Shown here: positions 1 to 5,993 of the stretch, in pieces
Position numbering within the stretch: position 1 is the first letter of the stretch
Layout: each line of letters begins with the position of its first letter
Assembly (NCBI GenBank): GCA_900759005.1
Contig: CAAEUQ010000154.1
Coordinates: 1-9,552, forward strand
Reading direction: 5' to 3'
Length of the DNA: 9,552 nucleotides
Origin: Clostridia bacterium
GTDB lineage: Bacteria; Bacillota; Clostridia; Christensenellales; Aristaeellaceae
Notes under the pieces: model-generated
Databases searched by the model: none
Told to the model about the DNA's origin: nothing
The model's input: only the letters and a program-made list of their open reading frames with translations
Made by a program: the position numbers and the translations under genes

Positions 1-702
1 CAGCAGTGCGACGGGCTGATCGAAAAAATCGCCGGGCTGCTGCGCTCGGGCACTGCGGCGAAGACGGCCGAGTCCATTGATGTGCAGGCGGCTGCGGAGC
101 AGTTTGAGCGCGTGGGCATGCGGCTGGCGGAGGCGCTGGGGGAGGCGGAGACGCTGAAGCGTCCCAGCCTGATCCTTCCCTCCGCGGACGCTGAAGCGCC
201 GAGCGTTCCCGCCCCCACGGCCGACGAGTGGGAACCGCTGCTTCAGGCAGTGGAGAGTGCCAGCCCGCGCCTTTACGCCATGGTCGGCGAATACGGGCTG
301 TACGTAGCGCAGTCGGCCTTTGCGGATTTATCGGAGGAAGCTCCCAAAGACGATCTGCGGGCGCTGAGCGGACGGCTCCGCGCACTGGCGGAGGCGGAAT
401 GCGATCCGCTGTTCGGTGAAGGCTGCGATGATTTTGCACAGGCCTTCTGGGAGAGCGTGCAGCAGCTCGTGCAGATTGCGAACAACGCAAACGGGCTGAT
501 AGAGATGGATCAGAACGAATGCGCGAAGCTGGAGGCGCTGGAGGCTTATGCCGAAGAGTGGAAGAAGGCACTGCATCTGGCGCTGGATCGGGCATATCAG
601 GCACAAAAGGTGGACATGCTGGACACTAGCGAAAAGGTGTGTCAGATCCGGACGGAAATAGAAGAGGCGTTGGAGCGCGAGAACGCAGACACACGTGAAT
701 AA
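1..702 (+). CDS. C-terminal part of an unrecognised helical protein (5' end outside window)
   Basis: The reading frame is open from the first base and ends at TAA 700-702, so at least 233 residues are present and the true start lies upstream of the window. An internal GTG at 82 has no convincing ribosome binding site and I do not take it as the start. The protein is rich in Ala, Glu and Leu with very few glycines. It has a Pro/Ala/Ser-rich linker near residues 55-72, followed by a long, probably coiled-coil helical part ending in an acidic tail. No signal peptide, membrane segment or catalytic motif is visible, so it looks cytoplasmic. It is followed after 18 bp by a DUF6273-like remnant with its own ribosome binding site, so the two were probably co-transcribed. 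I do not recognise the family. That it is a real gene is fairly sure; its function is unknown. Confidence 0.75.
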   Translation, partial: QQCDGLIEKIAGLLRSGTAAKTAESIDVQAAAEQFERVGMRLAEALGEAETLKRPSLILPSADAEAPSVPAPTADEWEPLLQAVESASPRLYAMVGEYGLYVAQSAFADLSEEAPKDDLRALSGRLRALAEAECDPLFGEGCDDFAQAFWESVQQLVQIANNANGLIEMDQNECAKLEALEAYAEEWKKALHLALDRAYQAQKVDMLDTSEKVCQIRTEIEEALERENADTRE

Positions 703-720
703 GCGGGAAGGAGCGGCGCA

Positions 721-860
721 ATGGAGCGATTTGTCTTTGACAGCTATCCCATGGGGCGGACACGAGGGAGAACATCCCGTGGCTGGTTCTGGAGAAGAAG
801 AAAAACCGGGCAAAGCTGATTTCAGAATACGTTCAGGATTGGAGCCCCTTCAACCAAAGT
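721..860 (+). pseudogene. Frameshifted, truncated DUF6273-like domain remnant
   Basis: An ATG at 721 follows the ribosome binding site AAGGAG with good spacing. The first residues, MERFVFDSYPMG, resemble the F-G-S-Y-P opening of DUF6273 domains. Reading then runs into a basic, unrelated peptide that stops at 817-819. If one G is added to the GGGG tract at 753-756, the frame continues as GADTRENIPWLVLEKKKN, then RAKLISEYVQDWSPFN, which fits the usual 'IEW-VL', 'ALLIS-Y-LD-PYN' pattern of the family. The match fades near 855-860. The rest of the domain, which normally exceeds 150 residues, is missing, and the next DNA is occupied by a minus-strand ORF and a hairpin. I see both a one-base deletion and a 3' truncation. 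The family assignment is from memory of the consensus, without a database search. A sequencing error in the G tract could explain the frameshift but not the truncation. Confidence 0.6.
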
Positions 861-958
861 AGAAATGCTTTTTTACCGACCCCATGGGACCGTGAAAAAA
901 CGCCCCAAGAAGACAAAAAAGATTTGGAACCCGCAAGAAATGCTTCTCCAATATTCAT
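833..958 (-). CDS. Small ORF with perfect ribosome binding site, possibly a truncated gene start
   Basis: On the minus strand AGGAGGT (971-965) lies 6 nt before an ATG at 958, which opens a 41-residue frame: MNIGEAFLAGSKSFLSSWGV, then FSRSHGVGKKAFLLWLKGLQ and a final S, ending at TGA 835-833. This ribosome binding site is among the best in the window, which argues for a real start. The last residues are encoded opposite the DUF6273-like remnant, so the frame may be an N-terminal fragment cut off where that remnant was joined. The pattern GEAF...SF...FSRS vaguely recalls the start of DUF805 membrane proteins, but the match is too weak to name it. No promoter is evident in the 40 bp upstream, and a hairpin at 999-1026 separates it from the operon. 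It may be untranscribed debris. Confidence 0.35.
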   Translation of the reverse strand: MNIGEAFLAGSKSFLSSWGVFSRSHGVGKKAFLLWLKGLQS

Positions 959-998
959 CTTGTTACCTCCTGAAATGAATGGGCAATTTTTAAGACCG

Positions 999-1026
999 AC
1001 GGGAACCGGTTTTAGCCGGTTCCCGT
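999..1026. terminator. Perfect 11-bp hairpin in convergent gap, likely operon terminator
   Basis: ACGGGAACCGG (999-1009) and CCGGTTCCCGT (1016-1026) are exact reverse complements around a 6-nt loop. The hairpin lies 14 bp past the stop of the minus-strand zinc-ribbon gene. On the + strand it is followed by only TTTT; on the minus strand the downstream sequence is GGTCTTAAAAATTG, a weak U tract. It therefore probably ends the long minus-strand operon, perhaps incompletely, and could also stop transcription coming from the left. Confidence 0.7.
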
Positions 1027-1039
1027 TTTGCTTGGGGAT

Positions 1040-2065
1040 TTACCAATTTCGATCGCTGTAGGGCGTGTTTTCATAGCCTTCCATGTTGAGACGGCGAACC
1101 TTTTTGTCCAGAACATTGCGCCACAGCTTTTTGAACCAACCGGTCTTGCCGAACCACTTTACAATCGTCGGGCTGACGGCGTAGTAGAGATGGATAAAAG
1201 CGCGTCCATGCCATGTTTCGGCGAGGGCGAAATCGCGATAGCGGCGGAGCGTCCATACCTGCGGGCAATCATAGGAGCCATATACCGCAGTCGCGACATA
1301 GCATCCGCCGCTCTTGACTTCCGGCGGGGTATAGGAGCTGTCCTGCGCTTTGATTTCATTCGTCAATCTGGCGATTTCCTCATCCAGATAGCTGCTCTTA
1401 TACCACCGCGCATAGTCGCTGATGAACTTTAGATATATTTTCTGCACGGTCAGAATGGAATCCGATTTGTCGGCAAAATCACTCTTGAGCGCAGTTTCCA
1501 GCTGCTGCAGGATCGTGCCGGCAGCGACGACGCGCCCGCTGCATTCGCTTTTTGCGGTATCTACCGTCGAATGATTGCTGTAATGGTTTACGGCGGCGCC
1601 GGCGAGCATAATGGCAATCGCAGACGCGCGCAGCGTGATTTCGCTGATCGCCTTGAGCTGCTCATTCTGCGGAACATTATCGCGAATCAGCTTGAGGGTG
1701 CTGCTGATGTTGTTCGCGACGGAATATGCCGCGTTGGAAATGCCGATGATCTTGCAGCCCATCGCCTGAAAGTAAACCAGATAGAAAGAGGCCTCCCAGT
1801 TCGTGGGATCGTCGCGCAAAACCATATCGTAGTATTTCGCTGCGTTTTCGTCATTGTTTTCATCCCTTGCGCGGCGCGCGAGAACGAGCAGCTTCTCCGT
1901 TTCGCTGGATCGGTCGATTTTCACGGCTTCATCCGATTTATCCGCGCCGATGATTTTTTTCGCTTCCTCAACGGTATATTTGGTTCCGCATTGCTGGCAA
2001 ACGAAATAACCGTCCTGTTTGATGACGTCGTGACTTCCGCAGAGTTCGCATACGAGAGCGTTCAT
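1040..2065 (-). CDS. N-terminal zinc-ribbon protein with CFI-box-like C-terminus
   Basis: A 341-residue protein with no signal peptide. Residues 6-26 form a zinc ribbon with the ligands C6, C9, C23 and C26 (CELCG...CQQCG). The middle, about residues 55-240, is helical, with a TPR-like segment (NAAKYYDMVLRDDPTNWEAS) of the type that often follows such ribbons. Residues 253-263 read GGCYVATAVYG, close to the conserved CFIATAAYG motif of CFI-box C-terminal domains, followed by YDCPQVWTLRRYRD and an aromatic, basic tail. I chose ATG 2065 because AAGAGG lies 9 nt upstream; ATG 2071 is possible but too close to it. It is the last gene of the minus-strand operon and a hairpin follows. A role as a cytoplasmic partner of the upstream membrane proteins is inference. 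Domain assignments are fairly secure; function is unknown. Confidence 0.85.
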   Translation of the reverse strand: MNALVCELCGSHDVIKQDGYFVCQQCGTKYTVEEAKKIIGADKSDEAVKIDRSSETEKLLVLARRARDENNDENAAKYYDMVLRDDPTNWEASFYLVYFQAMGCKIIGISNAAYSVANNISSTLKLIRDNVPQNEQLKAISEITLRASAIAIMLAGAAVNHYSNHSTVDTAKSECSGRVVAAGTILQQLETALKSDFADKSDSILTVQKIYLKFISDYARWYKSSYLDEEIARLTNEIKAQDSSYTPPEVKSGGCYVATAVYGSYDCPQVWTLRRYRDFALAETWHGRAFIHLYYAVSPTIVKWFGKTGWFKKLWRNVLDKKVRRLNMEGYENTPYSDRNW

Positions 2066-2121
2066 CTTCATATTCCTCTTTTCGTGATCTGTTTTCGGCT
2101 TTCCCAAAAGCGCGCTTTGCC

Positions 2122-2241
2122 TTACCAGTCCGGACATTCGTCGGGATCGGGGTCGACGCAGAGAACGGTGATCGCAATCTCGTAATCGTCGGCGCTGATT
2201 TCCATGGTGATGACCGGAGCGTCTTCAAAATCCGTATACAT
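2122..2241 (-). CDS. 39-aa acidic protein, translationally coupled to the TM2-SHOCT gene
   Basis: The ATG at 2241 shares its A with the TAA stop of the preceding gene (TAATG), a classic arrangement for coupled translation. The frame encodes MYTDFEDAPVITMEISADDY followed by EIAITVLCVDPDPDECPDW and stops at TAA 2124-2122. The peptide is strongly acidic, with two cysteines near the end in the pattern VLC-VDPDPDE-CPDW. The middle (VITMEISADDYEIAITV) has the alternating look of two beta strands. It fills the 175-bp gap between two operon genes, where a tightly packed operon would otherwise leave unused sequence. The GAAGATG just upstream offers only a weak ribosome binding site, so coupling would be needed. 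I do not recognise a family. I believe it is real because of the coupling, its composition and its position. Confidence 0.6.
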   Translation of the reverse strand: MYTDFEDAPVITMEISADDYEIAITVLCVDPDPDECPDW

Positions 2242-3248
2242 TACATCTTCGCCAGCATTTCAGCTTTTTTCTTTGCAAATTCTTCTTCGGTCAGCAGTCC
2301 ACGCTCATAGAGATTCGCCAGCCGTTCGAGCGATTCGATTGCGCTGGGCTCGTTTGACTGTACGGGGGCTTTCGGCGCGTCTTCCTGCCACGGAGAGCCG
2401 TCTGCGGGGCGCAGCGAGCCGGTGCAGATCCGGATCAGGTCGATCAGCGACCAGATGCCGAAACCGCCCGCGGTAAGGAGCTTGACCACGCCGAGTCCCG
2501 TATAGCCGAGGTAAAAGCGATCCACGCCGAAACCGCCGGTAAAGATCGCGAGCAGGATTGCGGTGAGCTTGTTTTTGGTCGCCGGAAGATTCGGGTTCGG
2601 CTGGGCTTTTGTCCGGGCGAGCTTTCGGAATGCCGGTTCATCGGGCAAATCGGCAATGCGGATGCGTTCAAACGGCGCAATCGCGGCGACGGCGAGCATC
2701 AGAAGCGGCAGCGCGTCGAGAATCAGACGCTCCAGCGCATAAAGAATCGCCCAAAAGAAAGGGGCACCAAGGATCAGATAGGCGATGAATTTCGCGAGCA
2801 ACGTCGCACCGAAACAGACGATGAATCCGAGCGCGAGCGCGCGGCGCTTCAGCACTTTGCTGAACACGCTGATCCCAATCAGCGCCGCGGGCGCGACGAA
2901 CTCAATCAGAGAGGGAATGACCCGCACTACATCCCTCTCCCCATAGTTGATCATAATGCGCACCGATATGATCATGGCAGCCACTGCCGCGAATGCCGTA
3001 ACGCCAAAGAGCACGTATGCGGGCTTTTTCGCGTTTGCCGCATTCAGGGCGAGCGTTGCAAGCGCCGCGGCGAAGAAGATGAACGTTATCCAGTTGAAGG
3101 TTGAGGGCGAAAACGAATAATGAATGTATGCGTCGATGCTGTAACTATGAAGAAGCCACATATCAAACAGCTTGTTGAGAACCAGCCAAAGCGCAAACAG
3201 CGCGGGGATTGCCGGGAAGAACCAGTATTTCTTCAGAGATTTCATCAT
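2241..3248 (-). CDS. TM2 and SHOCT domain polytopic membrane protein (copy 3)
   Basis: A 335-residue protein in three parts. The N-terminal part (about 1-200) has about six hydrophobic helices and ends in the family signature LAVAAIAPFER. A short polar linker leads to a TM2 domain at about 225-287 (KNKLTAILL...GVDRFYLGYTG...RPADGSPW), which adds two helices with the conserved D-R-F-Y-L-G turn. A SHOCT domain closes the protein at about 304-335 (ESLERLANLYERGLLTEEEF...). The start is ATG 3248 (MMKSLKK) or 3245, since AAGGAGG (3260-3254) lies 5 or 8 nt upstream. That ribosome binding site overlaps the stop of the upstream gene at 3259. TM2 proteins are membrane proteins of poorly defined function; SHOCT is thought to mediate oligomerisation. 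It belongs to the four-member family in this operon. Confidence 0.88.
   Translation of the reverse strand: MMKSLKKYWFFPAIPALFALWLVLNKLFDMWLLHSYSIDAYIHYSFSPSTFNWITFIFFAAALATLALNAANAKKPAYVLFGVTAFAAVAAMIISVRIMINYGERDVVRVIPSLIEFVAPAALIGISVFSKVLKRRALALGFIVCFGATLLAKFIAYLILGAPFFWAILYALERLILDALPLLMLAVAAIAPFERIRIADLPDEPAFRKLARTKAQPNPNLPATKNKLTAILLAIFTGGFGVDRFYLGYTGLGVVKLLTAGGFGIWSLIDLIRICTGSLRPADGSPWQEDAPKAPVQSNEPSAIESLERLANLYERGLLTEEEFAKKKAEMLAKM
2396..2580. repeat. TM2-coding DNA repeat, copy A
   Basis: This 185-bp block encodes the TM2 domain of the membrane protein at 2241-3248. It lines up end to end, without gaps, with the blocks at 4192-4376 and 5804-5988. The copies are clearly similar at DNA level, beyond what shared protein sequence demands, which points to duplication or gene conversion inside the operon. 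Confidence 0.75.
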
Positions 3249-3258
3249 TCGTTCCTCC

Positions 3259-3993
3259 TTACAGCTTTGAAAGCAGCGCGGCTTTTTGCCGGGCAAATTC
3301 CTCGTCGGTCAGCGCGCCCTGCGCGTGAAGCCGCGCGATTTTCTCGAGCGATTCCATTACGGAATCCGTAACCGGCGCTTCTTCGTCCGCGAGCGTAATG
3401 CATTCAAACGGCGCAAATCCCGCGGCGGCGAGCATCAGCATCGGCAATTCAAGCGCGAGCATAAAATGCGCCGAGAAAACAAAGGTGCCGAATCTGAATC
3501 CATCGCTGTAGCCATATTCGTTGATCAGACCGATCAGGACGACGAAGAACAGAATTATCGCCGCGGCGCAGGTGGGGATTGCCGTTCCGAGCGCGAATGC
3601 GCGGCGGCTTTTGATAATGCCGAACGCGCGCAGCCCCGTCAGTATGAGAGGAAGAAGGATATAAATCAGGCAGAAGACGATCGACGCGCCGTAAACGGTC
3701 AAAATGGCGATCGACGCCCAAATCCCCGCCGCCGCCGAAAGTCCGAACGTGATATACGCGGGCAGGCGCATTTGCTTCGCGCTTAAAATCAGCGCCGCCG
3801 CCGCGAGCGAATACGTAAGGATTACCGGCGCGCTGAAGAGATGGCGAACGAGCGCCGCAAAGGGGGTATACAGGACAGTGCTACCGTAATAGTTCTTCGT
3901 AAAAGAGCCGAGCGCGGACTCGGCGAACACGAGCCAGAGCAGCGCGAGCACGGCAAACGCGGCGAACGGCACGAATTTTCTGGAGGTTTTCAC
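3259..3993 (-). CDS. Polytopic membrane protein with SHOCT tail, paralogue lacking TM2
   Basis: A 244-residue protein. I chose GTG 3993 because AAAGGAAG (4010-4003) lies 9 nt upstream and the sequence from VKTSRKFVPF lines up with the start of the neighbouring paralogue. About six hydrophobic helices fill residues 1-195 and end in LAAAGFAPFECITLADEE, matching the PFER signature at the same place in the paralogues. Where they then carry a linker and a TM2 domain, this protein passes within about 15 residues directly to a SHOCT domain (SLEKIARLHAQGALTDEEF). There is no frameshift or stop, so this is a clean absence of the TM2 module. It sits between two TM2-bearing copies with gaps of 10-19 bp, so co-expression is near certain. 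It may be a regulatory or hetero-oligomeric partner (inference). Confidence 0.85.
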   Translation of the reverse strand: MKTSRKFVPFAAFAVLALLWLVFAESALGSFTKNYYGSTVLYTPFAALVRHLFSAPVILTYSLAAAALILSAKQMRLPAYITFGLSAAAGIWASIAILTVYGASIVFCLIYILLPLILTGLRAFGIIKSRRAFALGTAIPTCAAAIILFFVVLIGLINEYGYSDGFRFGTFVFSAHFMLALELPMLMLAAAGFAPFECITLADEEAPVTDSVMESLEKIARLHAQGALTDEEFARQKAALLSKL

Positions 3994-4012
3994 GCGGAAA
4001 CACTTCCTTTCA

Positions 4013-4972
4013 TTACAGCTTGGAGAGCATTTCGGCTTTCTTCTGGGCAAATTCCTCGTCGGTCAGCGCGCCCGCGTCGTGGAGCTTCGCAAGGCGTTCG
4101 AGCGCTTCGAACACATTCGTTTCGGGCTGGGGCGCGGGCTGAGCGGGCTGAACCTGCGGCTGAGCGGCGGGCGTGTCGAGCTTCCAATCGGAGCCGTCCG
4201 CGGGGCGGAGCGAGCCGGTGCAGATCAGAATCAGGTCGACAATCGTCCAAATGCCGAAGCCGCCCATCGTCAGCAGCTTGATCACGCCGAGCAGCGTATA
4301 GCCGAGATAGAACCGATCCACGCCGAGTCCGCCGAAGAAAATGGCAAACAGAATCGCGGTGAGCTTGCTCTTGGTCGGCGGGGCGTTCTGAACGCGCGCT
4401 TCCTTTTCCGGTTCGCTTGCGAGCGAAAGACGTTCAAACGGCGTAACCGCGGCGACGGCGAGCAGCCAGAGCGGCACGGCGGCAGCAAGACCGAACGCGA
4501 AGAAAAAGTGATCTTCGGCAAGAGCTACAATCGTGGTAAACATAAACAGAATCGAGCCGGGCGCAAGAAAGCCGATCGCGGAAAACGCGCGGTTTTTGGT
4601 CACGCCAAACAGCGTAAGCGCCAGCCCAGCCGTCGGAATCACGAACTCCAGGACACCGACCAGCACGGTCGAGAATTCCGGATTATGCGTAAAAACGAGA
4701 ATCATGGAAACGAGCGCCAGCACCGCGGCGATTCCGCCGGAGATATACGCAGCCAGCTTCTGCTTCAGCCCGTCCATTGCCAAAGCGACAAGCGCCGCCA
4801 TAAAGAACAGATTGGCGTTCCAGCCTGCATATAGGGAGAAGATAGTAGGTGCCGAGTAGTAGTAGAAGGTCATTGAGTAGAGCGAATTGCGCGTCGCCAT
4901 TTCCGCGAGCAGCCAGACGAACATCAGCGCGGCGAGCGCGATAAACTGCCAGTATTTTTTGAAGGTTTTCAT
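4013..4972 (-). CDS. TM2 and SHOCT domain polytopic membrane protein (copy 2)
   Basis: A 319-residue protein with the same plan as its neighbours. About six hydrophobic helices occupy residues 1-175 and end at AVAAVTPFERLSLA. A TM2 domain follows at about 200-263 (TKSKLTAILF...GVDRFYLGYTLLG...RPADGSDW), then a Pro/Gln/Ala-rich linker, then a SHOCT domain at about 287-319 (EALERLAKLHDAGALTDEEF...). The start ATG 4972 (MKTFKKYW) has AAAGGAAG (4988-4981) 8 nt upstream. That ribosome binding site and spacing closely match those of the TM2-less paralogue downstream, a further sign of duplication. The 69-bp gap before this gene carries a strong hairpin (5005-5031). Function is unknown; it is presumed to act in the cytoplasmic membrane with its paralogues. 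Confidence 0.88.
   Translation of the reverse strand: MKTFKKYWQFIALAALMFVWLLAEMATRNSLYSMTFYYYSAPTIFSLYAGWNANLFFMAALVALAMDGLKQKLAAYISGGIAAVLALVSMILVFTHNPEFSTVLVGVLEFVIPTAGLALTLFGVTKNRAFSAIGFLAPGSILFMFTTIVALAEDHFFFAFGLAAAVPLWLLAVAAVTPFERLSLASEPEKEARVQNAPPTKSKLTAILFAIFFGGLGVDRFYLGYTLLGVIKLLTMGGFGIWTIVDLILICTGSLRPADGSDWKLDTPAAQPQVQPAQPAPQPETNVFEALERLAKLHDAGALTDEEFAQKKAEMLSKL
4192..4376. repeat. TM2-coding DNA repeat, copy B
   Basis: Same 185-bp TM2-coding block, within the gene at 4013-4972. It shares long identical runs with the other copies, for example gagccggtgcagatca with copy C. Confidence 0.75.
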
Positions 4973-5004
4973 GAAGACGACTTCCTTTCGAATTTCATGG
5001 ATTT

Positions 5005-5031
5005 CCCCCGCTGCAATCACTGCGGCGGGGG
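5005..5031 (-). other. Strong intra-operon hairpin upstream of TM2-SHOCT copy 2
   Basis: CCCCCGC (5005-5011) pairs with GCGGGGG (5025-5031), and GCA/TGC extends the stem around a 5-nt loop with one mismatch on the minus-strand transcript. No U tract follows on the minus strand, so it is not a typical terminator. It lies between the stop of the secreted TPR-like gene and the ribosome binding site of the next gene. It could protect or separate mRNA segments so that the genes on either side are expressed at different levels. Confidence 0.5.
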
Positions 5032-5041
5032 CAAATGGAAT

Positions 5042-5596
5042 TTATTTGTAGCCGACGATCGAATAGACCGCGTTCATCGCGAGGCTCCAGTTCGTTTCAT
5101 CGTCGAGTTCGATCAGATCCAGCGCTTTCAGCAGAAGCGGCAGCGCGGTTTCATAATCGCCCAGATTGTAATAGCACAATCCCTCGTAGAGCATTGCGCG
5201 GTTGCGCTCCGCCTTGTAGCTGTTGGCTTTGGATTCGGCGTTTGAAAGGTCGCTGAACGAAAGCTGATCCGGATACCAGCCCTTGCGATCATCGTAGGAC
5301 GCGCTGTAGAACGGCTCCAGTCCGCCGGAGATGATGTTCGCCAGCCAGTTTGCCTGCTTCGCGTATTCCGCATAGGCGCGGGCGGCGGCTTCGTAATCGC
5401 CGTTTTTCCAGAGCGTATCCGCATTGGATTTCAGTTCGGCAACCGCCGATACGGTCGGCACGCCGAGTTCCGCGATCTTTTCCTGATCGGCGGAGAGGTC
5501 GAATTCGGAATCGGCGCTGTCTGCGCTTTCGGCAAACGCGGCGATCGGAAGCGCGAGCATCAGGCAGAGCAGCAGCGCGAGAATGCGTTTCATCAT
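5042..5596 (-). CDS. Secreted or surface TPR-like protein
   Basis: A 184-residue protein starting at ATG 5596 (ATG 5593 is also possible), with AAGGGGG 8 nt upstream. It opens with a clear signal peptide: MMKR, then the hydrophobic stretch ILALLLCLMLALPIAAFA, with a likely signal peptidase I cut after AFA (about residue 22). There is no lipobox in the right place. The mature part starts with an acidic Ser/Asp-rich segment. Two TPR-like hairpins follow: LKSNADTLWKNGDYEAAARA with YAEYAKQ, and YEGLCYYNLGDYETALPLLL with KALDLIE, both with the G-D-Y-E-x-A core. TPRs bind peptides or proteins, so it may be the extracytoplasmic partner of the membrane proteins encoded on both sides (inference). Its spacing from the preceding gene, 16 bp, fits one operon. 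Confidence 0.85.
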   Translation of the reverse strand: MMKRILALLLCLMLALPIAAFAESADSADSEFDLSADQEKIAELGVPTVSAVAELKSNADTLWKNGDYEAAARAYAEYAKQANWLANIISGGLEPFYSASYDDRKGWYPDQLSFSDLSNAESKANSYKAERNRAMLYEGLCYYNLGDYETALPLLLKALDLIELDDETNWSLAMNAVYSIVGYK

Positions 5597-5612
5597 TTGA
5601 ATTGCCCCCTTA

Positions 5613-5993
5613 TTACATCTTCGAGAGCAGTTCGGCTTTCTTCTGGGAGAATTCTTCGTCGGTCAGGATGCCCTGTTCATGGAGCTTCGCGAGCTTTTCC
5701 AGCGCGTCGAGGTTGCTCGATTCCGGAGCCGGAGCCGCCTGATACGCGGGCTGAGCGCTCTGAACGGGCGCTGCCTGCGCGCGAACCTCTTCCTCCCACG
5801 GGGAGCCGTCCGCCGGACGGAGCGAGCCGGTGCAGATCATGATCAGGTCGATCAGCGCCCAAATGCCGAAGCCGCCCATCGTCAGGAGCTTGACTACGCC
5901 CAGACCGGTATAGCCGAGGTAGAAGCGGTCGATGCCGAGTCCGCCGGTGAAGATGGAGAGCAGGATTGCGGTCAGTTTGTTCTTGGTAGCCAT
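5613..5993 (-). CDS. Nested TM2-SHOCT protein from internal start (short form)
   Basis: AAGGAGG (6007-6001) lies exactly 7 nt before an ATG at 5993, inside and in frame with the longer gene. Translation from here gives 126 residues: MATKNKLTAILLSIFTGGLG and on through the complete TM2 domain (to about residue 66), an Ala/Gln/Pro linker, and a complete SHOCT domain (about 95-126). That is the normal size of a free-standing TM2-SHOCT protein. This ribosome binding site is stronger than the AGAAGGA-TTG signal of the long form. I infer that the short form is made, either together with or instead of the TM2 half of the fusion. If translation of the long form stopped before this point, one would annotate two genes; no stop is present. 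Confidence 0.6.
   Translation of the reverse strand: MATKNKLTAILLSIFTGGLGIDRFYLGYTGLGVVKLLTMGGFGIWALIDLIMICTGSLRPADGSPWEEEVRAQAAPVQSAQPAYQAAPAPESSNLDALEKLAKLHEQGILTDEEFSQKKAELLSKM

Noticed and set aside
833..958. Type I toxin-antitoxin small protein
   Set aside because: The 41-aa peptide lacks a proper membrane-spanning hydrophobic stretch, and no antisense RNA promoter is evident; a truncated gene is the simpler reading.
861..1061. Continuation of the repaired DUF6273-like frame to TAG 1059-1061
   Set aside because: This part has no resemblance to the domain and runs through a hairpin into the end of the convergent gene, so it is read-through of non-coding sequence.
1571..2185. Long + strand open frame opposite the zinc-ribbon gene
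   Set aside because: It runs antisense to a well-supported gene with zinc-ribbon and CFI-box-like motifs, has no suitable ribosome binding site and shows no domain pattern.
3286..4834. Several long, Arg-rich + strand frames (3286-3786, 4079-4834) opposite the TM2-SHOCT genes
   Set aside because: Their composition (Arg, Gly, Gln and Asn-rich) is what antisense reading of G+C-rich hydrophobic genes gives, and they recur only because the genes beneath are paralogous.
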